DNA of 64,000 nt from Pseudomonas farris (GCF_019145235.1 NZ_JAHSTV010000012.1:153810-217809); one strand, 5' to 3'; positions 9,453 to 17,548 are shown, counted from the first letter of the stretch. Notes: generated by a model not told the origin, from the letters alone. A program made the numbers and translations.

Positions 9453-9533
9453 TTCGCGAGCAAGCCCGCTCCCACATTGATAGCGCTTAGACAGGCAGTG
9501 CGGATCAAATGTGGGAGCGGGCTTGCTCGCGAA
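9453..9533. repeat. REP pair, reversed arrangement
   Basis: The units at 9453-9475 (complement strand form first) and 9511-9533 (GTGGGAGCGGGCTTGCTCGC form second) lie between the convergent ybhN and hydrolase genes. As in the pair at 1490-1583, the order is reversed relative to the other pairs, and again the flanking genes converge. Confidence 0.92.
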
Positions 9534-9555
9534 TGATCGCAAGAACACTGCAAAT

Positions 9556-10314
9556 CTAACTCGACTGAATAATGCTCAACCGCTCGCCCACCACCATTTC
9601 CGTGATCCAGCCCACCAGAATGCTGGTATACGCCTGTTGTGAGACAGGCTCGCTCAAGGCGTGATCGGCACCGTCGATAATCCGGTGAGTCAGCGAGTGG
9701 GTCTGCTGACACGCCGCGCGGTAACTCATGATGGTCGCGTGGGGCACATAGGCGTCCGTCTCGGACTCCACCAGCAACACATCCCCGGTAAATTGCGAAC
9801 AGGCATGCAGCGCGCGATTGCTGTCGGCGCTGACCCGCGTGCTGCGGTAATCGCGCAAATCGAGCTTGTCCAGCTCACGCTTGGGTGTGTGCCAAAAGTC
9901 GTCTCGATACAACGCCGGCACCCGCAACGCCAGCCAGCGCACCGGTCGCAACGACGTCAGGATCGAGGCCAGATAACCGCCATAACTGGTGCCGACCACG
10001 GCGATCGCCGACGTGTCGAGCGCCGGATGGGCGAGCAAGCGGTCGTAGGCCGCCAACAAGTCACGCAGATTGTCTTCGCGGGTTACCCGAGATAACGGAA
10101 TACCGGTCCCGCCAGTATGGCCGCGCAAGTCGAATGTCAGGCACACGCAACCCAACCCGGCGATGCCTTTGGCGCGCTCCAGGTCGCGCTCCTGACTACC
10201 GCCCCAGCCATGAACGAAAAGCACACCCGGGACTTTCGATTTGGGGCTGAGGAAGGTTCCGCTCATCTGTTCATCGTCGATGTCGATCTGAATGGTTTCG
10301 CTTCTAGCCGTCAT
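9556..10314 (-). CDS. Alpha/beta hydrolase
   Basis: A 252-residue alpha/beta hydrolase with a complete catalytic triad visible: nucleophile Ser110 in GTSYGG, Asp187 in ESETDAYVP, and His218 in GADHALS. An HGWGG oxyanion segment lies at 35-39. It lacks a signal peptide and is presumably cytoplasmic. The start codon lies 11 bases inside the end of the DUF3182 gene, so the two are co-transcribed and probably translationally coupled. The family resembles dienelactone hydrolase / S9-like esterases. The substrate is not predictable. Confidence 0.85.
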   Translation of the reverse strand: MTARSETIQIDIDDEQMSGTFLSPKSKVPGVLFVHGWGGSQERDLERAKGIAGLGCVCLTFDLRGHTGGTGIPLSRVTREDNLRDLLAAYDRLLAHPALDTSAIAVVGTSYGGYLASILTSLRPVRWLALRVPALYRDDFWHTPKRELDKLDLRDYRSTRVSADSNRALHACSQFTGDVLLVESETDAYVPHATIMSYRAACQQTHSLTHRIIDGADHALSEPVSQQAYTSILVGWITEMVVGERLSIIQSS

Positions 10315-11413
10315 AGGATTTGACCGTTACGTACTTGAGAAGAAAGTCACTGTGTTCCGCTGGCCCGCGGTAGACCTCAATGGCGTTGGCCGGCAGAGGT
10401 TGATCGGTATAGGTTTCGATCGACGACACGCGAATCGCGCGCAAGCCGGGGTTGTTGACGAAGCTCTGCAGTGCCGCGACTTCAGCACTGCTGGCACCGC
10501 CCAGGCGCCAGGATTGTTCGAGCACGCCACTGCGTTGTTTGCCATCGCAATCCAGCCCTTGGGCGATGTCGTAGTTGCGCCGCGAGGCGTAGAAACCGGG
10601 GTAGGCTTCATCGGCCGCGCTGTCGAATACCTGCGCTTGCTGGATCGCCAGCCTCGTGTCTTCTGGTAGTTCCAGCGCCAGCAGGTCCTCGTAATAACCC
10701 TGCACCACCAACAGATTGGACCCTCCATAAACCTGCTCGCCCTGACCGTCTTCGGTCAAGTATTGATCACCGCAATAACTCAGCACTTTGTCGCCGATAA
10801 AACTCTGACCGACACTATGGGTGACCACCTCGATCAAGTCTTGTTCCAGCACCACACCTTCGGTGAACAATGTTTTGGCATCGGGGCGAGCAAGGATGGC
10901 GTCGAACTGATCGAGGCTTTTGATTACTTCCTGGCCGCGTCCGGCGCAGGCATGAATAGGTTTCATGCGGATCGGACCGCTGTAGAGCAGGTGCTCCGCC
11001 GCCGGGCGAGCATCCTCCAGGGAGAACACGCTGAGGCCATCGAGCACGACGCTGCGTACCCGTTCGGAAAACAACGACGACCAGCCTTCGGGCGCGAACG
11101 CATAGCGATTCAACAATCCATGGCTGATGGCTTTGGTGCAGATGAAATCGTGGTCGACGTAACCGCCCCATAAGTCCTCCGGCCCTTTGACGCCCAGCTG
11201 CCGGGCGGCAGCAACGCCCACCAGCGTTTGGGTCGGCAACAGATAAATATCCCGGCCGCGATGCAGCTGCGGGTCGTAACTGCCGCCGTATTCGAGCCCC
11301 ACAACCTGCGCCAGCCAACGGGCCAACGCGCGATTGGTTTCGACTTCGTGAAGCGAGGCACTGGGTCGCACTGAATGGGCGAGTACCAGTTTGTTGCGAT
11401 TTGTTGGGGTCAT
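10304..11413 (-). CDS. DUF3182 family protein
   Basis: About 369 residues. I recognise it as DUF3182, a proteobacterial family of unknown function. The pattern RMKPIHACAGRGQEVIKSLDQFDAIL, then a segment VVLEQDLIE and a late GGSNLLVVQGYYEDL, resembles the nucleotide-binding halves of ATP-grasp enzymes, but I cannot prove the fold. The frame extends to a TTG at 11452. I choose the ATG at 11413, because AAGGGG lies six bases before it and the upstream codons lack a ribosome binding site. It overlaps the hydrolase gene by 11 bases, which suggests a two-gene operon acting on one substrate. Confidence 0.75.
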   Translation of the reverse strand: MTPTNRNKLVLAHSVRPSASLHEVETNRALARWLAQVVGLEYGGSYDPQLHRGRDIYLLPTQTLVGVAAARQLGVKGPEDLWGGYVDHDFICTKAISHGLLNRYAFAPEGWSSLFSERVRSVVLDGLSVFSLEDARPAAEHLLYSGPIRMKPIHACAGRGQEVIKSLDQFDAILARPDAKTLFTEGVVLEQDLIEVVTHSVGQSFIGDKVLSYCGDQYLTEDGQGEQVYGGSNLLVVQGYYEDLLALELPEDTRLAIQQAQVFDSAADEAYPGFYASRRNYDIAQGLDCDGKQRSGVLEQSWRLGGASSAEVAALQSFVNNPGLRAIRVSSIETYTDQPLPANAIEVYRGPAEHSDFLLKYVTVKSYDG

Positions 11414-11608
11414 GCGTTCCCCTTCAATCTGCGTTTGATAAATGTAGCTCAAGGAGGTGCAGAGATCAGGCCAATGGCGGCTGGAGAAAAACAGTCTTTA
11501 AATCAGCCAATTGCGAAATGTGCGGTGGCACAAGGCCTGTTTTATTCTGCACGACACCTTTCAATGCTCCCGGCATTTTGCACGACTCAAACCTGCCACC
11601 TAACTCAT

Positions 11609-11696
11609 GTGGGAGCGAGCCTGCTCGCGATGGCGGCCTGACATTCCATATTTGTGTTGAATGACACACCGCTATCGCGAGCAGGCTCGCTCCCAC
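11609..11696. repeat. REP-like pair, second sequence type
   Basis: The units at 11609-11631 (GTGGGAGCGAGCCTGCTCGC then GAT) and 11674-11696 (inverse) differ from all other REPs here at three core positions (GAGCC for GGGCT, and T for A at the end). The changes compensate each other in the stem, as expected for a separate REP family. The pair lies in a 308-base gap (11414-11721) between the DUF3182 start and the regulator's end. Apart from this pair I see no gene or clear promoter in the gap. Confidence 0.88.
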
Positions 11697-11721
11697 ATTT
11701 TTAGATCTGTGGTGATGCTCG

Positions 11722-12722
11722 CTACCGAGCCACGGCCGCGGTCGCAGACACACCAAACCGCCCCCGGTAATCACTCGGCGCCAGCCCGGTAATCTTCTTG
11801 AACGTTGCCCGAAACGCACTCGGGTCCTGGTAACCCACGGTCCAGGCAATATGATCAATAGTGCCGTTGGTGAATTCGAGCATTTCCCGCGCTTTGCCGA
11901 CACGCAGGTGCTGGCAGTACTCGGTGGGTTTCAACCCGGTTGCAGCACGAAAACGCCGCAGGAAAGTGCGTTCTTCCAGCCCCGCCCGCTCGGCCATTGC
12001 CGTCAACGAGACATCGGTCGCCCCAGTGCTTTGCAGCCAATGCTGGACCTTGAGAATCGACGCATCGCCATGGTTGAGAATCGGTGAAAAATTACTGCCG
12101 CACGCACTCGCGCTGTCGCTGTGTTCCACCACCAGAAACCGCGCCGTGCCGTGCCAGTGGCAATGCTCGGCCCGAGCAAGCGGTTCACCAATCGCAATCC
12201 CAGCTCTGACCAGGCCATCAACCCGGCGGTGGTGATCAGGTCGCCATCGTCGACAATGGGCGTATCGGCCTTGAGCTTGATCGCCGGATAACGCTCGGCG
12301 AAAGCCTTGGCCGAGGTCCAGTGGGTAGTCGCGCTACGGCCATCGAGCAGGCCGCTTTCGGCCAACAGTATAGAACCCACGCAGACCCCGCCGAGGGTCG
12401 CACCGTTGGCGTGCTGCTGACGAATCCAGCGAATCAGCTCTTGGGGCGCCTGTCGCTCGGAAAAACCTCCGATCGAGGGCGGGATCAACACGGCGACCAA
12501 TGCGCCGGCCGGGCCAGGATGAGTGTCATAGACCCGCTCGGGCACTTGATCGCTATCGACCTGCCAGTGACTGACCCGCAGCAACGGCAGCTGCGCCGCC
12601 TGATGCTCGGCGGCGATCCGGTTGGCCACGCCGAACAGGTCCGTCAGCCCATGCACCGCCGCCATCTGCGCACCGGGATAGATCAGCACTCCCAGTTCGG
12701 CGACTGCCCTTTCTACACCCAT
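11722..12722 (-). pseudogene. GlxA-type AraC-family transcriptional regulator, frameshifted
   Basis: The N-terminal DJ-1/PfpI-like (class I GATase) domain runs from the ATG at 12722 (MGVERAVAELGVLIYPG; AGGGGG box upstream) with GGVCVGSILLAESGLLDGR in the middle. Near 12150 the frame is lost. The C-terminal AraC helix-turn-helix domain (SLTAMAERAGLEERTFLRRF, GKAREMLE, YQDPSAFRATF) continues in another frame to 11722. The cause is a tandem GCCGT GCCGT at 12143-12152 on the plus strand. Removing one 5-base copy joins the halves as TGTARFLVVEH, the expected family sequence. As written the protein would lose its DNA-binding domain. The gene is divergent from the hydrolase at 12825, its probable target. 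Confidence 0.87.
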
Positions 12723-12824
12723 TGTCAGTTTTCCCCCTTCTATTGTCGGTGCGGCCAATCCTCGAACGGAGGGCCAGCGCCAATACTTAATTCCACACCC
12801 AACACACACTTCGAGGAAACAGTC

Positions 12825-13373
12825 ATGGCCAAGCAAGCACTCATCGTAGTCGATATCCAAAACGACTACTTCCCTCAGGGCAAGTGGCCGCTGGTGGGCG
12901 CCGACGCCGCAGCGGACAACGCCGCACGGTTGATTCAGGCATTTCGCGAGGCCGGCGATCAGGTGGTGCACATCCGCCACGAATTCACCTCCGACGCCGC
13001 ACCGTTCTTCGCGCCGGGCTCCGACGGCGCGAAGCTGCACCCCAAAGTCCTCAACCGCGCTGACGAACCGGTGGTGCTCAAACATTTCGTCAACTCGTTC
13101 CGCGAGACCGAACTGGAAGCCATCCTCGACCAGCAAGGCATCGAGCACTTGGTGGTGGTCGGGAGCATGAGTCACATGTGCATCGACGGCATCACCCGCG
13201 CCGCGGCCGACTTGGGCTACACCGTCACGGTGATTCACGACGCCTGCGCCACCCGAGACCTGGAATTCAACGGCATCACCGTCCCGGCCGACCACGTTCA
13301 CGCCGCCTTCATGTCGGCCTTGGGTTTTGCTTATGCAAGTGTGGTGTCCACTGACGATTTTCTGGCTGATTAA
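12825..13373 (+). CDS. Cysteine hydrolase, isochorismatase family
   Basis: A 182-residue protein with the isochorismatase-like triad: Asp10 (VVDIQNDYF), Lys86 (VLKHFVNSF) and nucleophile Cys119 (SHMCIDG). The family includes nicotinamidases, isochorismatases and other amide hydrolases. The start ATG at 12825 has GAGGAAAC nine bases before it; the open frame continues upstream to 12321 only by chance, across the opposing regulator. About 100 bases separate it from the divergent GlxA-type regulator gene, which suggests that regulator controls it. Because the regulator is frameshifted, control may be altered. Confidence 0.88.
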   Translation: MAKQALIVVDIQNDYFPQGKWPLVGADAAADNAARLIQAFREAGDQVVHIRHEFTSDAAPFFAPGSDGAKLHPKVLNRADEPVVLKHFVNSFRETELEAILDQQGIEHLVVVGSMSHMCIDGITRAAADLGYTVTVIHDACATRDLEFNGITVPADHVHAAFMSALGFAYASVVSTDDFLAD

Positions 13374-13385
13374 GATGAGGAACCT

Positions 13386-13473
13386 GTGGGAGCGGGCTTG
13401 CTTGCAAAAGCGGTGTATCAGGCAACATCAATGTTGACTGTGCCGCCGCCTTCGCGAGCAAGCCCGCTCCCAC
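13386..13473. repeat. REP pair with one diverged unit
   Basis: The unit at 13386-13408 reads GTGGGAGCGGGCTTGCTTGC followed by AAA, one or two changes from the canonical form. The partner at 13451-13473 is canonical and inverted. They follow the hydrolase stop, and their spacer again carries the AAGCGGTGT / CGCCGCC half-complementary parts seen in the pair at 5237. Confidence 0.9.
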
Positions 13474-13516
13474 ATGACCTTCTATCGTCATACACCTGTG
13501 CAACAGTCGAAAAAAT

Positions 13517-13574
13517 CTCACGCGTGAGCTATTGAGGTCCGCAAAAATTGCCTGTAGTGTTTCTCACGCGTGAG
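13517..13574. promoter_or_regulatory. Twin palindromic operators CTCACGCGTGAG flanking a putative promoter
   Basis: The identical perfect 12-base palindrome CTCACGCGTGAG occurs at 13517-13528 and 13563-13574, with centres 46 bases apart. Between them lie TTGAGG (13532-13537) and TAGTGT (13555-13560) with 17-base spacing, a weak sigma70-like pair. The first copy would sit just upstream of -35, and the second at the start of the transcript. The first gene of the stress operon starts 24 bases after the second copy. The arrangement fits repression by a dimeric regulator, possibly with looping between the sites. No regulator gene is adjacent. Confidence 0.65.
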
Positions 13575-13597
13575 TTTTTCACAACGGGGTCAGCATC

Positions 13598-14287
13598 ATG
13601 AAAAGCAGCTCTCCATCAGATCCGCCTACCGGATCTGCCACCGATTCAGCGAGCCAAAAGGGAGAGCGCTCGAAACCGTCCGCAAAAAAACCATCCAGCT
13701 TCTACATGAAGCAGATGCGCGCGGGCCTGGGTGCCGCCGGGTATGTGAAACACGAGACTTGGGTGCTTCCCGAAAACCGAAGCCTGCTCAAGCAGATGGA
13801 GAAACAGCTACGCCAACCGATTCTGGCTGGCTCATTCATGTCGGAGAATTACATGAGCGCAGGTAATAACTGGAATATCGATCGCCTCTACAGCGCCCTT
13901 CAGGCCCTCGACGAAGTGGTTTCGAACGACATCACCCTCTCCCTCGTTCAAGGCTCCGAGTCCAGCATCAAGCTGGAAATGAACGATTTCGGTGGCTTGC
14001 CGATTTACATCGCGGTGGTTGGCGATCAGGTCATCGTGGATACCGTTCTGGTCGATGTCGAGTCCATCAACGACGTACCGGCATTCAATGACGCCGTTCT
14101 GCGTAGCCGGGAAATGTTCCCGCTGTCCTCGATCGGTATCGAGTCGATGCCCAACGGGCAGGTCGTTTACAACATGTTCGGCGCACTGAGCTCCGACTCC
14201 AGCCTGACCAACGTCGTGACCGAGGTCAAAACCCTCGTCGACAACGTCCAGCGCGCCAGCGAAGCCTTTGAACGTTTCTTCATCTAA
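13598..14287 (+). CDS. yjfI: YjfI-like DUF2170 protein, first gene of the PspA-type operon
   Basis: A 229-residue soluble protein. After a Ser/Lys-rich, probably disordered N-terminus of about 40 residues comes a short basic segment (FYMKQMRAGLGAAGYVKHETWVLP). From about residue 90 comes the DUF2170 domain with the FGGLPIYIAVVGDQVIVDTVL core. It corresponds to E. coli YjfI. DUF2170 genes stand at the head of operons with a PspA paralogue, DUF2491, DUF350 and an ATP-grasp gene, exactly as here. The molecular role is unknown; the basic N-terminus may contact nucleic acid or membrane. The start ATG follows the twin palindromes closely. Confidence 0.83.
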   Translation: MKSSSPSDPPTGSATDSASQKGERSKPSAKKPSSFYMKQMRAGLGAAGYVKHETWVLPENRSLLKQMEKQLRQPILAGSFMSENYMSAGNNWNIDRLYSALQALDEVVSNDITLSLVQGSESSIKLEMNDFGGLPIYIAVVGDQVIVDTVLVDVESINDVPAFNDAVLRSREMFPLSSIGIESMPNGQVVYNMFGALSSDSSLTNVVTEVKTLVDNVQRASEAFERFFI

Positions 14288-14311
14288 TTTTTCGGGAACA
14301 GGAAATATCCA

Positions 14312-15010
14312 ATGACTCAGTCCATCTGGAGCAAATTGTTCACCGCGCTGCGTGGCGGTGCCAACGAAGTCGGCGAATCGATCGTCGACCAACAGGCCCT
14401 GCGCATCCTCGACCAGGAAATTCGTGATGCTGACAGCGCGCTGGCCAACGCCAAGCGTGAGCTGGTCACCATCATGGCCAAGCACAAACTGTCGGCTGAT
14501 CGCGTCAGCGAGCACAACGCCAAGATCAAGGACCTGGAATCCAAGGCCCTGGCCGCGATCCAGGCCAATCGCGAAGACCTGGCACTGGAAGTGGCCGAAG
14601 CCATTTCTACCCTGACCAACGAACTGGATGTCGAGCAAAAGCAGGCCACCGAATTCGGCGGTTACGCGGACAACATGCGTAAAGACATCACCAAGGCTGA
14701 AAGCCGCATCAAAAGCCTGCGTCAGCAAGTGGACATGGCCAAGGCGCGTGAAAGCGTACAGAAAGCCCAGGTCAGTGCTTCGATCGCCAGTGGCGGCGCC
14801 AACGGCAAGCTGGAAACCGCCGTCGGTACGCTGAACCGCCTGCAAGCCAAACAGCAGCAACGCGCCGCTGAACTGGAAGCTCAGGACCAACTGGCCGATG
14901 CGTCGACCGGCACCGACCTGGAGCGCAAGCTGCGCGAAGCCGGCATCACGCCGAACGAAGGCAGCGCCAATGCGATTCTGGAACGCCTGAAGAAAAAATC
15001 GGCTGAGTAA
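14312..15010 (+). CDS. yjfJ: PspA/IM30 family protein, YjfJ-like
   Basis: 232 residues, almost entirely heptad-like coiled coil from about residue 25 to 210, with the PspA/IM30 pattern (QALRILDQEIRDADSALANAKREL near the N-terminus, KSLRQQVDMAKARESVQKAQ later). PspA proteins are ESCRT-III-like and coat the inner face of stressed inner membranes. This paralogue is YjfJ-like and is not accompanied by pspBC or pspF. It follows yjfI by 24 bases with GGAACAGGAAA upstream. A REP pair and a 195-base gap separate it from the next gene, so downstream genes may be expressed at a lower or different level. Confidence 0.9.
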   Translation: MTQSIWSKLFTALRGGANEVGESIVDQQALRILDQEIRDADSALANAKRELVTIMAKHKLSADRVSEHNAKIKDLESKALAAIQANREDLALEVAEAISTLTNELDVEQKQATEFGGYADNMRKDITKAESRIKSLRQQVDMAKARESVQKAQVSASIASGGANGKLETAVGTLNRLQAKQQQRAAELEAQDQLADASTGTDLERKLREAGITPNEGSANAILERLKKKSAE

Positions 15011-15064
15011 GCAACAGCGCAGCAGGAAGGGCATTTTTTTCCCTGATGCCGAGCTGCGGAACCT

Positions 15065-15152
15065 GTGGGAGCGGGCTTGCTCGCGAAGAGGGAGTGTCAG
15101 TCGACATCAATGTTGCCTGACACACTGCCTTCGCGAGCAAGCCCGCTCCCAC
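15065..15152. repeat. REP pair inside the stress operon
   Basis: The units at 15065-15087 (GTGGGAGCGGGCTTGCTCGC then GAA) and 15130-15152 (inverse) occupy the 195-base gap between yjfJ and the rhomboid gene. REPs within transcripts commonly stabilise the upstream RNA or cause partial termination, so this may set the ratio of the PspA-like protein to the downstream membrane proteins. I see no convincing promoter in the rest of the gap. Confidence 0.92.
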
Positions 15153-15205
15153 ATGGGTTGCGCTTAAGTAACGGGCATTCACTGCCCTTCGAGTCGAGGT
15201 CACGG

Positions 15206-15769
15206 ATGGATGCCCTGAAGGGGTTCAAGACAATCGCAGGCGTGACCCTCTTCATGGTCGCGTTGCAACTGCTCAATGCGGCGACTGGCTACAGCCTTAT
15301 TGCCTTCGGCCTAGTGCCGAGAACACTGCAGGGACTGGTCGGTATCATCACCTCGCCTTTCTTGCACGGGTCCTTTGCGCATCTGAGTACCAACCTGATT
15401 GCCTTTTTGATCCTCGGCACCCTGGTCATTGTCGAAGGGCTCGGCCGGTTCATGGCCGTCAGCGCCATCATCATTCTATTGGGCGGTTCGCTGGTCTGGC
15501 TGTTCGGATTTGCAGGCGTACACATTGGTGCCAGTGGATGGGTATTCGGGCTGTGGGCGTACCTCCTGTCGCGCGCCTGGTTCCAGAGGAGCTGGAGTAA
15601 CCTGATCACGGCCAGTGTCGTGGTCCTGCTCTATGGCGGCCTGATTTTTGGCTTCTTTCCTCGCCAAGGCATGTCCTTCGAAGGGCACATCTTTGGTGCG
15701 ATCGCCGGATTTATTGCAGCCAAGGTACTGTTATCTACGCCGCGCAGCAGGTTTAATGCCGCCCGGTAA
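15206..15769 (+). CDS. Rhomboid family intramembrane serine protease
   Basis: 187 residues with about six membrane helices. The rhomboid features are all present: the HGSFAHLSTN segment (His59, Asn63) after helix 1, nucleophile Ser110 in HIGASGWVFG, and catalytic His161 in FEGHIFGAIAG. The protein cleaves substrates within the membrane. The frame is open upstream to 15065 only through the REP. The ATG at 15206 has GAGG six bases before it and begins MDALKGFKTI, a normal start. Rhomboid is not part of the E. coli yjf operon. Its place between the PspA-like and channel genes suggests it processes a membrane component of the same response. Confidence 0.85.
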   Translation: MDALKGFKTIAGVTLFMVALQLLNAATGYSLIAFGLVPRTLQGLVGIITSPFLHGSFAHLSTNLIAFLILGTLVIVEGLGRFMAVSAIIILLGGSLVWLFGFAGVHIGASGWVFGLWAYLLSRAWFQRSWSNLITASVVVLLYGGLIFGFFPRQGMSFEGHIFGAIAGFIAAKVLLSTPRSRFNAAR

Positions 15770-15838
15770 CCGCACTGAGCACTCAGACGCCAGAGCGATT
15801 ACATCGTCAGGAATGAGCCCCATGGAGTCAGGGATGTA

Positions 15839-16873
15839 ATGTCGATTTTCCTTTTATTGCGCACGTACGCTTCGTCCTTCTTCCATCGGTTCGGCTGGGC
15901 AGGCCTGGCCATTGCGCTGGGCATACACCTGAGCACGGCCTATATCGGCCTGGTGCTTCTGGGCGAACAACACCTCACCGCCCCCGCCACGTTTACCTAC
16001 TTCTATCTCACCACCACGCTCACCGTCGGCTATGGCGATCTCGCGCCACAGACATCGGCGGGACGAATTTTCGTGGCTACCTGGGTCATGCTCGGGGGCA
16101 TTGCGCTGCTGACGGCAGCCATCGGCAAAACCACCAGCAGTGTCATCGATGTATGGAGAAAAGGCATGAAGGGCAAAGGCGATTTCACCGGTAAGGTCGG
16201 CCACACTGTTCTCATCGGCTGGGAAGGCGCGTCCAGCGAGCGGGTCATTGAATTATTGCTGCAGGACGAAACCTCCAATGACAACCTGATCGTCATTTGC
16301 GATTGCGACCTCGAAGAAAATCCCATGCCGGGCAAAGCAGACTTTATCAAAGGCGAAAGCCTGTCCTCTGCCGCGCTTTTGCTGCGGGCCGGCGTTCCCG
16401 GTGCCGAACGCGTCCTGGTGCGAACCCATTCAGACGATCTGACCCTGGCCACCGTGCTGGCGGTCAATCGACTGAGCCCTGTCGGGCATGTGGTCGCCCA
16501 CTTCAATGAAAGTGAAATCGCTGCGCTCGCCAGCGCCTACGCGCCCAGCCTGGAATGCACCTCGAGCATGGCCATCGAGATGTTGGTGCGTGCCTCTCAG
16601 GATCCGGGCTCATCAGTGGTCATCAATGAATTGCTGTGCGTGGGTCAAGGCGCTACCCAATACCTGATGAGACTGCCCGATACTTTTGAAGCAACGTTCG
16701 GCGATCTGTACGCACAGATGAAAGAGCGCCACAACGCGACCCTGATCGGCTACCGCGCCAAAGGCGCCCGACAGCCTTCGATCAACCCGCCCGGCGCCAC
16801 CCGCGTTGAGGGCGGCGAACTCTTCTACATCGCCTCCACTCGCCTCAAGGAAATCACCAATGGGATGGTTTAA
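15839..16873 (+). CDS. Two-TM potassium channel with RCK/TrkA-N domain
   Basis: 344 residues. Two membrane helices (about 16-42 and 73-95) flank a pore loop with the K+ selectivity filter TVGYGD at 62-67. A cytoplasmic part from about residue 118 follows, with the Rossmann-like start VGHTVLIGWEGASSERVIELLL and a LIVICDCDLEENP segment, typical of RCK/TrkA-N regulatory domains. It would let K+ cross the inner membrane under control of a nucleotide or ion. Channels of this type are known neighbours of PspA / DUF350 / ATP-grasp gene sets. Its end overlaps the next gene by 14 bases, which ties it to this operon. Confidence 0.88.
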   Translation: MSIFLLLRTYASSFFHRFGWAGLAIALGIHLSTAYIGLVLLGEQHLTAPATFTYFYLTTTLTVGYGDLAPQTSAGRIFVATWVMLGGIALLTAAIGKTTSSVIDVWRKGMKGKGDFTGKVGHTVLIGWEGASSERVIELLLQDETSNDNLIVICDCDLEENPMPGKADFIKGESLSSAALLLRAGVPGAERVLVRTHSDDLTLATVLAVNRLSPVGHVVAHFNESEIAALASAYAPSLECTSSMAIEMLVRASQDPGSSVVINELLCVGQGATQYLMRLPDTFEATFGDLYAQMKERHNATLIGYRAKGARQPSINPPGATRVEGGELFYIASTRLKEITNGMV

Positions 16874-17534
16874 ACAGTTGATGGGGCTTGAGGCCCCGAA
16901 AGCGAATACGGAATCGAAATGGACAGCCAACGAAACCCTGCCCGCCATCGGTCCGCTGGGCCTGGCATTGGGTAAAGAGGTGATGTTCGACACCACCCTG
17001 AAGTTGTTGCTCGACGGTAACACCACCGTGGTCATCCCTGGCGCCCAACAGATCTGGAGCGCTGGCACTGTTGATCTCGGGCAGTCGAACTGCCTGTCAC
17101 GCTATTACATGAACGACGAAGACTACTGGCTGCAAGTGCACACCACCGGTGACATCGCCGGACAGGTCGAGTCAGTGATCCTGTTCAATTACCTCAGTTA
17201 CGTCACCATCAACAGTGAAGCGGAGCTGAGTCGTCTGGCCGGCCCTCAAAGCCTGATCGGGCTGCCGACTTATACCCATAACGGTGTCGAATACACCCGC
17301 GAATGGGGCACCGAGAGTGGCCAGACAGAACTGGTGGGGCTGAGCGAACACCTGAAAAACCCGGATGAGTCCTACAGCATCGAGCACCGTTCGATGCTGT
17401 ACGCCCGCGAAACCGGCCTGACCGATCGCCGGGAATTCCTGCTGTTTTCCGTCGAAGAAGACGCCGAAGGCACTATCAGCTTGAGTACTTCGCTGGGCAT
17501 TTCGCTGTACACCACTGACCTGAACACTTTTTAA
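16860..17534 (+). CDS. yjfK: YjfK-like DUF2491 protein
   Basis: 224 residues, soluble, starting MGWFKQLMGLEAP as DUF2491 proteins do, with the segment YYMNDEDYWLQVHTTGD near residue 82 and a C-terminal SLGISLYTTDLNTF. The start ATG at 16860 lies inside the channel gene, with AAGGAAA seven bases before it, so the longer open frame is not used. No enzymatic motif is visible. The family is found almost only in operons with PspA-like and DUF350 genes, so a role in the same membrane-stress response is inferred. Confidence 0.84.
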   Translation: MGWFKQLMGLEAPKANTESKWTANETLPAIGPLGLALGKEVMFDTTLKLLLDGNTTVVIPGAQQIWSAGTVDLGQSNCLSRYYMNDEDYWLQVHTTGDIAGQVESVILFNYLSYVTINSEAELSRLAGPQSLIGLPTYTHNGVEYTREWGTESGQTELVGLSEHLKNPDESYSIEHRSMLYARETGLTDRREFLLFSVEEDAEGTISLSTSLGISLYTTDLNTF

Positions 17535-17548
17535 AAAGGAAGAAGTCC

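Noticed and set aside
12723..13301. Upstream extension of the regulator frame over the hydrolase
   Set aside because: The family start is at 12722 with its own ribosome binding site. The extension is antisense to the isochorismatase-family gene.
13532..13551. A sigma54 promoter before the PspA-type operon
   Set aside because: GG and GC elements are present, but they are 12 bases apart, not 10, and the flanks do not fit.
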